A DNA stretch of 64,000 nt from SZUA-430 sp964547645. GTDB taxonomy: Bacteria > Pseudomonadota > Alphaproteobacteria > Micropepsales > Micropepsaceae. Under the pieces are notes generated by a model. It did no database searches, was not told the origin of the DNA, and saw nothing but the letters and a program-made list of their open reading frames with translations. Positions 18,240-26,592 of the stretch are shown in pieces (positions within the stretch are counted from its first letter, which is position 1; every line of letters starts with the position of its first letter). The DNA lies in assembly GCA_964547645.1 (NCBI GenBank), contig CAZJOM010000003.1, positions 37,715-101,714 on the forward strand, written 5' to 3'. A program made the translations under genes and the position numbers.

Positions 18240-18524
18240 TTAGCTGCGCGCCTTGGGGCGGCTGGGCGGGGGCTCGTCGTCGTCCTTCGTGGAACTGCGG
18301 CTGCTGGTGGCGGCGCGCATGAAATTCTGGAACGTCTCGAGCCCCTGGGCACCCCAGGGGACCCAGTTCTTCAGAAGCTGCTGGGGGTCGGTCATGGCGA
18401 GCGCCTGCATGGCGCGGCGTTGGATCTCGCCCATGACCTCGGCCTGCAGCGGCTCGACGTCCGGCAGACCCATAAAGGCCCGCGCTTCGGCAGGTGTACA
18501 ATCGACTTCAATTGTGATTTTCAT
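18240..18524 (-). CDS. DUF6489 family protein
   Basis: 94 residues from MKITIEVDCTPAEARAF. The short conserved N-terminal strand-turn, then GLPDVEPLQAEVMGEIQ and KNWVPWGAQGLETFQNFM, match a small alphaproteobacterial family named DUF6489. The C-terminus is a charged, Ser/Pro-rich tail. Function unknown. The gene precedes mnmE with nine bases between. A start 16 codons earlier would overlap the divergent gene's promoter and adds only arginine-rich residues. Confidence 0.82.
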   Translation of the reverse strand: MKITIEVDCTPAEARAFMGLPDVEPLQAEVMGEIQRRAMQALAMTDPQQLLKNWVPWGAQGLETFQNFMRAATSSRSSTKDDDEPPPSRPKARS

Positions 18525-18654
18525 CGCTCGAACGTTCGGCCTTCCGCTTGGTGTTGGTAGTCGCTTTCGCAATCGACCTTAGCGCGGGACGGGCCCGGAC
18601 GCAGCACCGTCTTTGTCACCCTCTTTCGACGCGCCCCAGGGAGCGCCCTCGCCC

Positions 18655-20706
18655 ATGAATCTGCTCGGCCAATCGACGAGCTCCTATTTGCTCCAGCACA
18701 AAGACAACCCCGTTCATTGGCGCCAGTGGGGGCCGGAGGCGCTCGAGGAAGCGCGGGCGGCGAATAAGCCGATCCTGCTGTCGATCGGGTATGCCGCTTG
18801 CCATTGGTGCCATGTAATGGCGCACGAGAGCTTCGAGAACGAGGCCACGGCCGCCGTCATGAACGAGCTCTTCGTCAACATCAAAGTCGACCGGGAGGAG
18901 CGCCCGGACATCGATTCAATCTACCAGACTGCGTTGAACATGATGGGCGAACAGGGCGGCTGGCCGCTGACGATGTTCCTGACGCCGAGCGGCGAGCCCT
19001 ATTGGGGCGGCACCTACTTCCCGGCGGAGCCGAAGTTCGGCAAACCGGCGTTCACAGACTTGCTGCGCGAAGTGTCGAAACTTTACAGCGACAACGGGGA
19101 GCAGGTTTCCAAGAACACACAGACCTTGCGCGCCGGGCTCACGCAGGCCTTCGAATCGAACCGTCAGGGAGCGCAGCTCGACCCGTTCACGCTTGATGCC
19201 GCCATGAAGCGGCTATGTCAGCAGTTCGACGTGTTCCACGGCGGGCTCATGGGTGCACCCAAATTCCCCAACGCGCCCGTCATCGAGCTGATGTGGCGCG
19301 CGTATCTCAATACCTCGATGCCTCAGTTCAAGCATGCCGTCGAGATGACCCTTATCAGCATGAGCCAGGGCGGAATCTACGATCACTTGGGGGGCGGCTT
19401 TGCACGTTACTCGATCGACGACCGTTGGTTCGTGCCGCACTTCGAAAAAATGCTGTACGACAACGCGCAGATGATCGGCGTGCTGACGATGGTGTGGTCG
19501 GACACCAAGAGCATCACCTATCGCGCACGCATCGAGGAAACGGTCGGCTGGGTGTTGCGCGAGATGGGGATAGACGGCGGCGGGTTCGCTTCCTCCATCG
19601 ATGCAGATTCCGAGGGTGAGGAAGGAAAGTTCTACGTCTGGAGCGAAGCCGAGATCGACGAGGCGCTCGGCAAGGAAGCGGTCCTCTTCAAGCAAGTCTA
19701 TGACGTTCGCACGGGCGGCAATTGGGAGGGCAAGAACATTCTCCACCGGATGCGCACGCCGGTACCGCTGCCGGCCGTGCAAGAAGGCAAGCTGAACGCG
19801 TTGCGCGAAAAGCTGTTCTCGGCGCGAGAGAAGCGAGTGAAGCCAATCCGCGACGACAAGGTCCTCGCGGATTGGAACGGCTTGATGATCACTGCGCTCG
19901 CGGAAGCGTCGGATGCGATGAACCGGGTGGACTGGCAGGCGGCGGCGGTGAAAGCGTTTTGGTTCATCGCCGACACGCTGGGCTCCGGTAACGCGCTGAG
20001 CCACAGCTGGCGGCAGGGCAAGCACGGGGCGGGAGGTCTTGCGGACGATTATGCCAACATGGCGCGCGCGGCGCTCGCGCTCCATCAAGTTACCGGCCAT
20101 CAGCCCTACCTGGAAAAGGCGATCGCCTGGACCCACACGCTAAACGAAAAGTTCTGGAGAGCAGACATCGGAGGGTATGCGCTCACGCCTTCGGACGGCG
20201 AGCCGCTTATCGTTCGGGTTCGAACGGTGATGGATGGTGCCACGCCTTCCGCGAACGGAACGATGATGCACGTGCTCGCACGGCTTCATATCTTGACGGG
20301 CGACGTTGCGTACTACGAACGATACAGCGTGCTGGCTCAAACATTCGCCGAGGACGCTCGCCGTCAGCTGATTCCAGCCGCAACCTACTTCAACGGCTTC
20401 GACCTAATGCTGCGCGCAATTGGTGTTGTGATCGTTGCCGCGCGCAACGATCCGGCCGTCGGTGCGTTCCGTGAAGTGTTCCGCCGGATGAGCCTGCCGA
20501 ACAAAGTCATTTCAATCGTCGCCCCGGGTGAAGCGCTCTATGCCGGGCATCCGGCGAGCGGCAAAGGCCAGGTCAACGATCGGGCGACATTGTATCTCTG
20601 CAGTGGTCAAACGTGTTCGCCGCCGATCGTGGATCCGAACCAGCTGGAGTTGATGCTCAAGACGCGGGTGGTGTCGAATGGCGGGCAACCCGCAGCAAGC
20701 GCTTGA
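18655..20706 (+). CDS. YyaL / DUF255 thioredoxin-fold and six-hairpin protein
   Basis: 683 residues from MNLLGQSTSSYLLQHKDNPV, the usual family N-terminus; a TTG 14 codons earlier is possible. Residues about 1-170 are the thioredoxin-like DUF255 domain with the CxxC of ACHWCHVMAHESF, followed by QGGWPLTMFLTP. The rest is an (alpha/alpha)6 barrel typical of glycosyl hydrolases and GlcNAc epimerase relatives, with FEKMLYDNAQ and DWNGLMITALAEA. Homologues include human SPATA20. Biochemical role unknown; a redox-linked role is inferred. Divergent from the DUF6489 gene. Confidence 0.93.
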   Translation: MNLLGQSTSSYLLQHKDNPVHWRQWGPEALEEARAANKPILLSIGYAACHWCHVMAHESFENEATAAVMNELFVNIKVDREERPDIDSIYQTALNMMGEQGGWPLTMFLTPSGEPYWGGTYFPAEPKFGKPAFTDLLREVSKLYSDNGEQVSKNTQTLRAGLTQAFESNRQGAQLDPFTLDAAMKRLCQQFDVFHGGLMGAPKFPNAPVIELMWRAYLNTSMPQFKHAVEMTLISMSQGGIYDHLGGGFARYSIDDRWFVPHFEKMLYDNAQMIGVLTMVWSDTKSITYRARIEETVGWVLREMGIDGGGFASSIDADSEGEEGKFYVWSEAEIDEALGKEAVLFKQVYDVRTGGNWEGKNILHRMRTPVPLPAVQEGKLNALREKLFSAREKRVKPIRDDKVLADWNGLMITALAEASDAMNRVDWQAAAVKAFWFIADTLGSGNALSHSWRQGKHGAGGLADDYANMARAALALHQVTGHQPYLEKAIAWTHTLNEKFWRADIGGYALTPSDGEPLIVRVRTVMDGATPSANGTMMHVLARLHILTGDVAYYERYSVLAQTFAEDARRQLIPAATYFNGFDLMLRAIGVVIVAARNDPAVGAFREVFRRMSLPNKVISIVAPGEALYAGHPASGKGQVNDRATLYLCSGQTCSPPIVDPNQLELMLKTRVVSNGGQPAASA

Positions 20707-20742
20707 GCATTTTGTGATCGTTGCGGTTTGAAATGGTGTTCC

Positions 20743-21720
20743 ATGACGCGTGCAATCCGATTTGAGAAGACCGGCGGTACCGAGGTGCTGTCGTTCCATG
20801 ACATCGCGCTCAAGGCTCCGGCCGAGGGCGAGGTTCGGGTTCGGCACAAAGCTATCGGGGTCAACTTCATCGACATCTATCACCGCACGGGGCTCTACAA
20901 GGTACCCCTTCCCTCCGGTCTCGGGTTGGAGGCGGCGGGCGTGGTCGAGGCGGTGGGACCCGGCGTCACCCGGTTTAAGGAAGGCGATCGGATTGCCTAC
21001 GCCTCGGGGCCCATCGGCAGCTACAGCGAAGCGCACAACGTCGTCGCCACTCGAGCAGTCAAGATCCCCGACGGCGTCAGCGACGAGATCGCAGCGGCGA
21101 TCATGCTCAAGGGTCTGACCGCGCACTATCTGCTCCGGCGGACCTACAAAGTGAAGTCCGGGGACACCATCCTGCTGCATGCCGCGGCCGGCGGTGTCGG
21201 CATGATTGCGGTGCAGTGGGCGCGCTCGCTTGGCGCGACGATCATCGGCACCGTCGGAAACGACAAGAAGGTCGGGTTGGCCCAGCGGCTTGGGTGCCAC
21301 CACGTGATCGTCTCGTCGCGCGAAAACATCGCCAACCGGGTGCGTGAGATCACCGGCGGGAAGGGCGTGCCGGTGGCCTATGACTCGGTCGGGCGCGATA
21401 CGTTCATGGCCACGTTGGACTCGCTCAGCCCACTTGGATTGTTCGTCAGCTTCGGCAATGCGAGCGGTCCAGTGCCCCCGGTCGACGGATCGCTGTTGGC
21501 CCAGAAAGGATCGCTCTACTTCACGCGGCCGACGCTCGCGAACTATATCACGACGGCGGAAGAACTGGACGCCGGCGCCGGCGAACTCTTCGACCTCATC
21601 GCGCGCGGCGTGATCAAGCGCAATGAGCCGAAGCGTTTCCCGTTGGCGGAGGCTGCCGAGGCGCATCGAGCGCTCGAGAGCCGGCAGACGACGGGGTCTT
21701 TGGTGCTGATCCCGAGTTAG
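20743..21720 (+). CDS. NADPH:quinone oxidoreductase family protein
   Basis: 325 residues from MTRAIRFEKTGG. This is a zinc-free medium-chain dehydrogenase of the Qor type, which reduces quinones with NADPH. GVNFIDIYHRTGLYKVPLP is the quinone-oxidoreductase signature; the Rossmann motif is AAAGGVGMIAVQWA, and VAYDSVGRDTF and GSLYFTRPTL follow. It runs convergently into the MarR gene, the stop codons overlapping by three bases. Exact substrate unknown. Confidence 0.93.
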   Translation: MTRAIRFEKTGGTEVLSFHDIALKAPAEGEVRVRHKAIGVNFIDIYHRTGLYKVPLPSGLGLEAAGVVEAVGPGVTRFKEGDRIAYASGPIGSYSEAHNVVATRAVKIPDGVSDEIAAAIMLKGLTAHYLLRRTYKVKSGDTILLHAAAGGVGMIAVQWARSLGATIIGTVGNDKKVGLAQRLGCHHVIVSSRENIANRVREITGGKGVPVAYDSVGRDTFMATLDSLSPLGLFVSFGNASGPVPPVDGSLLAQKGSLYFTRPTLANYITTAEELDAGAGELFDLIARGVIKRNEPKRFPLAEAAEAHRALESRQTTGSLVLIPS

Positions 21721-22184
21721 GGCGGCGGCATCGCCGTCAGCTTTACGTTCAGCTGTTCGAGCAGGCTGCGAAGTTTTTTTGCTTCGCCGCTTCCTATGAG
21801 CTTTGCGACATGCTGCTCGTAGACGTCGCCAAGCTCGCGCGCGGCGGCGAGCAGACGTTCGCCCTTCTTCGTTGGTATGACCAGCTTGGCGCGCCCGTCC
21901 GAGGGGTCGGATGCGACAGTGACATAGCCGAGTTGGACTAGGTCATCGACGATGTAGGCCATGCTTTGCTTCGTCATACCGGCACGCTCGGCCAAGTCCG
22001 AGACCCGCGCCCCTTCGGTCGAGATGCGGCGAAGCACGGTGCTGTGCGTGACGCGGATATCGGTGAACCCTTCCCGCTTGAGCCGGCCGTAAAGCCAGGT
22101 CAGGTAGGTCTGATAGGGCTCGCGAAACAGGGAGCCGAAAGTCGGGCGGACGGTCTCAACGGTGTGTCGGCCGTCACTTGTCAT
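21717..22184 (-). CDS. MarR-family transcriptional regulator
   Basis: 155 residues. The winged helix is visible as VTHSTVLRRI, RVSDLAERAGMTKQSMAYIVDDL (recognition helix) and the wing DPSDGRAKLVIPT, flanked by dimerisation helices. MarR proteins usually repress a neighbouring gene and lose DNA binding on ligand or oxidant exposure. No cysteine is present, so thiol sensing is not expected. A palindrome with ATTTTC/GAAAAT arms lies 18-49 bases upstream, between this gene and a small divergent open frame, and is the likely operator. Confidence 0.93.
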   Translation of the reverse strand: MTSDGRHTVETVRPTFGSLFREPYQTYLTWLYGRLKREGFTDIRVTHSTVLRRISTEGARVSDLAERAGMTKQSMAYIVDDLVQLGYVTVASDPSDGRAKLVIPTKKGERLLAAARELGDVYEQHVAKLIGSGEAKKLRSLLEQLNVKLTAMPPP

Positions 22185-22201
22185 AGGCAGTCTCTCTGTC
22201 T

Positions 22202-22233
22202 ATTTTCGTCATACAAACTGACTATATGAAAAT
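22202..22233. promoter_or_regulatory. Candidate MarR operator/promoter
   Basis: ATTTTC (22202-22207) and GAAAAT (22228-22233) are inverted copies around an AT-rich centre with a TATAT stretch (22223-22227) that could serve as a -10. It sits between the divergent MarR gene and a 53-codon open frame. MarR autoregulation from such sites is usual; binding here is inferred. Confidence 0.4.
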
Positions 22234-22281
22234 GGCCGTTTCCGCAACGAGCGGTCTCGAAATCCAACGTGGAGAAGCATT

Positions 22282-22443
22282 ATGACCCCCGCCATCATGG
22301 GTGTTACCCTCGCCGGTATGAGCCAGGTTTCACTCCGGCTCCGACCTTCGGTCGCCCATCACATCGCACGATTCTTGGGCATGATCGTGCTGGTCGCTTG
22401 GCTCGCAACCCACGTGAACGGACCTGGGAATGCCGTCGGATGA
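22282..22443 (+). CDS. Candidate small membrane protein divergent from marR
   Basis: 53 codons, preceded by GGAGAAG with a seven-base gap to the ATG. The first third is mildly hydrophobic (PAIMGVTLAGMSQVSLRL) and the middle is a stronger hydrophobic run (FLGMIVLVAWLATHV). No family is recognised. The good ribosome binding site, position just past the MarR operator and membrane-like composition argue for a real small protein; codon bias over so short a stretch is not decisive. Confidence 0.4.
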   Translation: MTPAIMGVTLAGMSQVSLRLRPSVAHHIARFLGMIVLVAWLATHVNGPGNAVG

Positions 22444-22488
22444 CGGCCTTCTCGCGCCGCGGCCAAGAACGCTACGCGTGAGCGTCGC

Positions 22489-23091
22489 CTACTCGGCCGC
22501 TGCCTGTTTTTCCTTACGCAGATAGAGCGAGTTCTTCGGGCGGGTGAAGACGCGGCCGATCATCGGAACGAAGGCTTCGAGCGGCATCGACTTGAAGTTC
22601 GGGTCGAACGAGTTCTGGTCGTAGAGGTGACAGAACTGGGCACAAGCCTCGAAGTGGGGGTGGCCGCGGAACTGATCTCGAATGTTCCGATCGAGCCCCA
22701 AAAAGTGGAAGAAGTAGTAGCCCTGGAACATCGCATGTTTCTCGACGATCCAGTGGTGCTTCTCGGAGACGTATGGCTTGACGATCGCGGCAGCTATGTC
22801 GGCGTGGTTCGCCGGGCCCAAGGTGTCGCCGATATCGTGCAGCAACGCGCAAACGACATACTCTTCATTCTCGCCGGCTTGATGGGCGCGGGTCGCGGTT
22901 TGCAGCGAGTGCTCGAGGCGGTCGACCGGGTAGCCGCCGCAGTCGCCCTTCAACAAGTTCAAGTGGGTGACGATGCGGTTCGGAAGATCCTTCTGAAACG
23001 GTGCCGCGTGCTTGACAATGATCTGCCAATCCTCGGCGCTGGCATCGACCATGGCGTGGTACTTCGCGCGGTCGTTCGATTCTCCGTCCAT
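22489..23091 (-). CDS. HD-domain protein, MIOX/PhnZ-like
   Basis: 200 residues. The HD signature is LLHDIGD, preceded by the His of RLEHSLQTATRA and followed by HADIAAAIVKPYVSEKHHWIVEKHAMFQGYYFFH and AQFCHLYDQNSFDP. This arrangement, with several extra His and Asp residues, resembles the mixed-valent di-iron HD oxygenases (inositol oxygenase, PhnZ) more than the phosphodiesterases. Substrate unknown and no phosphonate genes are near. Divergent from the SDR gene with 127 bp between. Confidence 0.75.
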   Translation of the reverse strand: MDGESNDRAKYHAMVDASAEDWQIIVKHAAPFQKDLPNRIVTHLNLLKGDCGGYPVDRLEHSLQTATRAHQAGENEEYVVCALLHDIGDTLGPANHADIAAAIVKPYVSEKHHWIVEKHAMFQGYYFFHFLGLDRNIRDQFRGHPHFEACAQFCHLYDQNSFDPNFKSMPLEAFVPMIGRVFTRPKNSLYLRKEKQAAAE

Positions 23092-23218
23092 GGCCGTGTC
23101 ACTCCAAATTTTACGTTCTCAGGAGGGTGACCTGACTTTTGGCCAAGGTCAAATCGATCTCGTTGACGGCGGCCTCCAAAGGCGCGAACAGTCGGTAAAA
23201 CACACGGAGGATTGAAAT

Positions 23219-24022
23219 ATGGCCGGGAAACTTCAGGGACGGGTCGCATTGGTGACTGGCGGGGCGCGCGGAATCGGCGCCGCGTCAGCTGCGGCCTTGG
23301 CTGCGGAGGGAGCGGCGGTCCTCATCACCGACGTACTCGATGCCGACGGCGAGGCGACGGCCGCTGCGATCGCCTCCAAGGGCGCGCGCGCGGGCTATGT
23401 GCGGCACGACGTTCGCGACGAGGCTGCGTGGGTGGCGGCGGTGGCGGAGGCGGAGCGGCGCTTCGGCGGGCTCGACATTCTGCTGAACAATGCCGGCATC
23501 TTTGCGCTGAAGCCGATGTCGATGACGACGATCGAAGAGTTCCGCCACATGCAGGCGATCAACATCGAAGGCGTGTTCCTGGGCATGAAAACGGCAAGCC
23601 CGGCGATCGGAAAGCGCGGCGGCCAGTGGGGCGGCGGCGGTTCGATCATCAATCTGTCGTCCGTGGCGGGGCTGACCGGCGCCGCGTTCGCGGTACCCTA
23701 CAACGCTTCCAAAGGCGCCGTCCGTTTGATGACCAAGGGCGCCGCGTTAGAGTTCGCTCAACTGGGTCTCAAGATCCGCGTGAACTCGATCCACCCGGGC
23801 ATCATCGACACCATGATGGGGCAAAAGGTGATGGACGAACTGGTCGCGACGGGCGCCGGCAGCGCGAACGAAGTTCGCTCGAACGCGATCAACCTGCATC
23901 CGCTGGGACGGCTCGGCGTCGCTGCGGACATCGCGAACGCGGTCGTGTTTCTGGCCTCCGACGACGCGGCGTTCATGACCGGGTCGGAGGTCGTCGTCGA
24001 CGGCGGAATGACCGCGCGTTAG
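23219..24022 (+). CDS. SDR-family oxidoreductase
   Basis: 267 residues with GGAGG eight bases before the ATG. Classical short-chain dehydrogenase: the cofactor motif TGGARGIG (14-21), NNAG, active-site Ser in SSVAG and YNASK (Tyr/Lys), and a C-terminal GSEVVVDGGM. D at the end of the second strand (ITDVLD) suggests NAD preference. Related to hydroxysteroid or 3-ketoacyl reductases; substrate not predictable. It overlaps the 3' end of the convergent secreted-protein gene by four bases. Confidence 0.93.
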   Translation: MAGKLQGRVALVTGGARGIGAASAAALAAEGAAVLITDVLDADGEATAAAIASKGARAGYVRHDVRDEAAWVAAVAEAERRFGGLDILLNNAGIFALKPMSMTTIEEFRHMQAINIEGVFLGMKTASPAIGKRGGQWGGGGSIINLSSVAGLTGAAFAVPYNASKGAVRLMTKGAALEFAQLGLKIRVNSIHPGIIDTMMGQKVMDELVATGAGSANEVRSNAINLHPLGRLGVAADIANAVVFLASDDAAFMTGSEVVVDGGMTAR

Positions 24023-24885
24023 CTGCGCGACTGGAAACCCTTGCAGCGGATGTAATTGCGCTTCCATTCCGGGATCGTGATCGAGGTGTCGGGTTTCACC
24101 TCGATGTGGAGGGATTCGGGTTTCGCCTTTTCGTCGTCGTAGTCGCGCATGCGCAGGACATACTTCGCGCCTTCGGCGCGGGCGCTTTCGATGCGCCAAT
24201 TGGCGACGGGGTCGAGCGGAAGCTTGACGGGTTTCTTTTCGGCCAGCTTGTCGGCGATGGCAAAACTATTCCAACGGCTCAGGCGGAACTCGGCCGGGCC
24301 GATCAGCACGAAGAACAGGTATTGCGTCTCCTGAACGGCACAGCGATTGCCGGTTTTGCCTGCGAGCCGCTCGTCCATAAAGAAAGCCTCGTCACCGGGC
24401 AGGTCTGCGGCGAGGAATTTGAGGGCGTCGCCGTCGAGCGCAATCGCGGAACGGTCGGCCGGCTTCTTGCAGCGCTTGAAGACCATCATGTCGACGTCGC
24501 CGCCCAACGAAGCCGATGAGCGTACGCGGTACATGATCTTGTCGCCTTCGGGCCGGAGGCGCCAAACTTCGTTACCGAAGGTGAGCGATATGACACCGTT
24601 TGCTTCGGCGGCGGCGGTGATCGGGCCGCGGGTCGCGCTTTCGGTGCCGTCGTCGGCGAAGGCAACGCCGCCGGAGCGGAGGAACTCAATCGCAAGGGTT
24701 GTCGCGCCCGGCGGTGGGGCTTGGACCGAGCAAAGCTTGTCGGCGCTGACGTCGGTCGAGACGCCGCTCCATTCGCCCTCGAGGAAGGCTTGGCGGGCTT
24801 CCGACAGGTCGATGCCTTCGGCTTGAGCCGCGAAGGAGAGTACGAGGCTAAATGCGGCGACGAGAAGTCGGGCGAGGGCGCGCAT
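24019..24885 (-). CDS. Secreted protein of unknown function
   Basis: 288 residues. A signal peptide ends in SFAAQAEG (cleavage near residue 22). The mature protein is predicted soluble and strand-rich, starting FLEGEWSGVSTDV, a pattern seen in lipocalin-like or heme-binding small beta barrels, but I do not recognise the family. Three cysteines are spread along it. The C-terminus is basic (YIRCKGFQSRS). It is downstream of the sugar dehydrogenase gene on the same strand with a 105-bp gap, so co-transcription is possible. Confidence 0.7.
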   Translation of the reverse strand: MRALARLLVAAFSLVLSFAAQAEGIDLSEARQAFLEGEWSGVSTDVSADKLCSVQAPPPGATTLAIEFLRSGGVAFADDGTESATRGPITAAAEANGVISLTFGNEVWRLRPEGDKIMYRVRSSASLGGDVDMMVFKRCKKPADRSAIALDGDALKFLAADLPGDEAFFMDERLAGKTGNRCAVQETQYLFFVLIGPAEFRLSRWNSFAIADKLAEKKPVKLPLDPVANWRIESARAEGAKYVLRMRDYDDEKAKPESLHIEVKPDTSITIPEWKRNYIRCKGFQSRS

Positions 24886-24990
24886 GGTCTGTCCGGGTTG
24901 CCTAGGCTTTCGAGAAATCTAGCTGATCGCGGGCGCCACAGTCACGCCCGAGTGAATCGGCACTCAACTGCCGGTTTTGCGCGGCGGCAG

Positions 24991-26112
24991 TCAGCGCGAG
25001 AGGCGCCAGATACGGCCATCGCTGTCGTCGGTTGCGACGTAGATCGAGCCGTCGGGTGCCTGTTCGACGTCGCGAATGCGGCGGCCGAGTTCGATACGTT
25101 CTTCGTTCACGACCTTGCCGTCCTTGAGCTCGAGGCGGACGATCCCCAGCGTGCCGAGGCTCGCGATCAAGATGTTGTTCTTCCATTTGGGAAACATCGC
25201 GCCCGTATAGAAAATCATGCCGGACGGCGCGATCGTTGGGTTCCAGTATTTCACGGCATCGGTGAGGTCCGGACGCGTCGGCGGATCGGGGATGTCGCGG
25301 CCGTCATAGTGATTGCCCCAACTCACCAGCGGCCAGCCGTAGTTCTTGCCGGGTTCCGGGCGGTTCAATTCGTCGCCGCCAGCGGGACCGAATTCGATCG
25401 TCCAGAGACGTCCGGTCGTGGGTTCGATCGCGGCGCCTTGGATGTTGCGATGGCCGTAGGACCAGATCTCCGGCTTCGCGTCAGCGCGACCGATCAAGGG
25501 GTTGTCCTTGGGCACGGTGCCGTCGCGGTTAAGGCGAATGACTTTGCCGAGATGGCTCATCAGGTCTTGCGCCGGGTCGAACTTTTGTCGATCGCCGGTC
25601 GTGAGAAACAGGTGACCGTCCGGCGCGAACACGATGCGTCCGCCATAGTGGCCATTGCCGGAGACTTTCGGCAGTTGGCGGAAGACGAGCTGAAGATCGT
25701 CGAGCCGGCCATCGCCCAATGTCGCGCGGGCGAAGGCGGTGGAGGCGCCGTCGCCGCCGGGCTCGGCGTAGGAGATGTAGATCAGGCGGTTCTGAGCGAA
25801 GCCCGGATCGAGCGCGACGTCGAGCAGGCCGCCCTGCCCGCGCGCTTGAACGGCCGGTACACCGGCGAACGGCGCGGAGAGTTTCCCGTCGGCGCTCAGC
25901 GTTCGCAAGTGTCCTGCGCGCTCCGTCAGCAACAAGCGGCCATCGGGCAGGAACGCCATCCCCCACGGGTGATCGAGATCTTTCGCACGCTCTTGGAGCG
26001 TCAGCTTGCCTGAGCTTGAGTCGATAGCCTGCGGCTCACCCTCCGCGCGGGCGCTACCAGCGAGGGCGATTGCGGCGAGCAATGCGGCCGCTGCAAGACG
26101 ATGTCTCACCAT
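24991..26112 (-). CDS. PQQ-dependent aldose sugar dehydrogenase (YliI/Asd type)
   Basis: 373 residues with a signal peptide (cleavage near ARAEG). The six-bladed beta-propeller of soluble aldose dehydrogenases is seen from LDHPWGMAFLPDGRLLLTER, through GQGGLLDVALDPGF, YGGRIVFAPDG, WSYGHRNIQG and GPAGGDELN to RIRDVEQAPDGSIYVATD. Family members in the periplasm oxidise aldoses with PQQ. The blade-specific Arg/His residues expected for PQQ and substrate (GHRN) are present. No PQQ synthesis genes are in the window. Confidence 0.92.
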   Translation of the reverse strand: MVRHRLAAAALLAAIALAGSARAEGEPQAIDSSSGKLTLQERAKDLDHPWGMAFLPDGRLLLTERAGHLRTLSADGKLSAPFAGVPAVQARGQGGLLDVALDPGFAQNRLIYISYAEPGGDGASTAFARATLGDGRLDDLQLVFRQLPKVSGNGHYGGRIVFAPDGHLFLTTGDRQKFDPAQDLMSHLGKVIRLNRDGTVPKDNPLIGRADAKPEIWSYGHRNIQGAAIEPTTGRLWTIEFGPAGGDELNRPEPGKNYGWPLVSWGNHYDGRDIPDPPTRPDLTDAVKYWNPTIAPSGMIFYTGAMFPKWKNNILIASLGTLGIVRLELKDGKVVNEERIELGRRIRDVEQAPDGSIYVATDDSDGRIWRLSR

Positions 26113-26166
26113 GACAACATCTCCAAAGCAGCCCGCCGTAGAACTTAGCCGCCGCGGGCACGCCGG

Positions 26167-26586
26167 TCACGTGGTCAGGCATTGCACAATTACGTGACGG
26201 GTTTGCGGCTCAGCGCGGTGTTCCCAGAGGTAGATGCCTTGCCACGTGCCGAGCGCGAGGCGGCCATTCAAGACGGGGATGGTCAGCGAGACATTGGTCA
26301 GCGCGGCGCGGATGTGGGCGGGCATGTCGTCGGGCCCTTCCGTGCGATGGCGGTAGAGGCGCTCGTCCCACGGCACGAGGCGGCGCATGAACGCCTCCAG
26401 ATCGGCGAGCACGTCCGGGTCGGCGTTTTCTTGGATCGTGAGAGAGGCGGAGGTGTGACGGATAAAGAGCGTCACCTGCCCCTCGCCCGCCGACTCTTGT
26501 GCGAGCCAGCGAGCGACTTGGGGCGTGATGTCAGTGAGACCCGGACCGGGCGTGCGAACGGCGATCGTCGTCGTCGTGAGCCGCAC
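26167..26586 (-). CDS. YjbQ family protein (UPF0047)
   Basis: 139 residues from a GTG (MRLTTTTIAV). The family is a compact beta-rich trimer with a metal site; IRHTSASLTIQENADPDV and the C-terminal GTWQGIYLWEHR are its signature. Some members can substitute for thiamine phosphate synthase in E. coli, the basis of the name 'secondary thiamine-phosphate synthase'; this is worth noting because the ThiE-like protein in this window lacks a conserved Lys. It follows rho by six bases on the same strand. Confidence 0.92.
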   Translation of the reverse strand: MRLTTTTIAVRTPGPGLTDITPQVARWLAQESAGEGQVTLFIRHTSASLTIQENADPDVLADLEAFMRRLVPWDERLYRHRTEGPDDMPAHIRAALTNVSLTIPVLNGRLALGTWQGIYLWEHRAEPQTRHVIVQCLTT

Positions 26587-26592
26587 GGCCGG

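Noticed and set aside
24886..24990. Terminator after the sugar dehydrogenase
   Set aside because: CGGCA/TGCCG has a T tract only on the plus strand, opposite to the genes, so it does not suit either neighbour.
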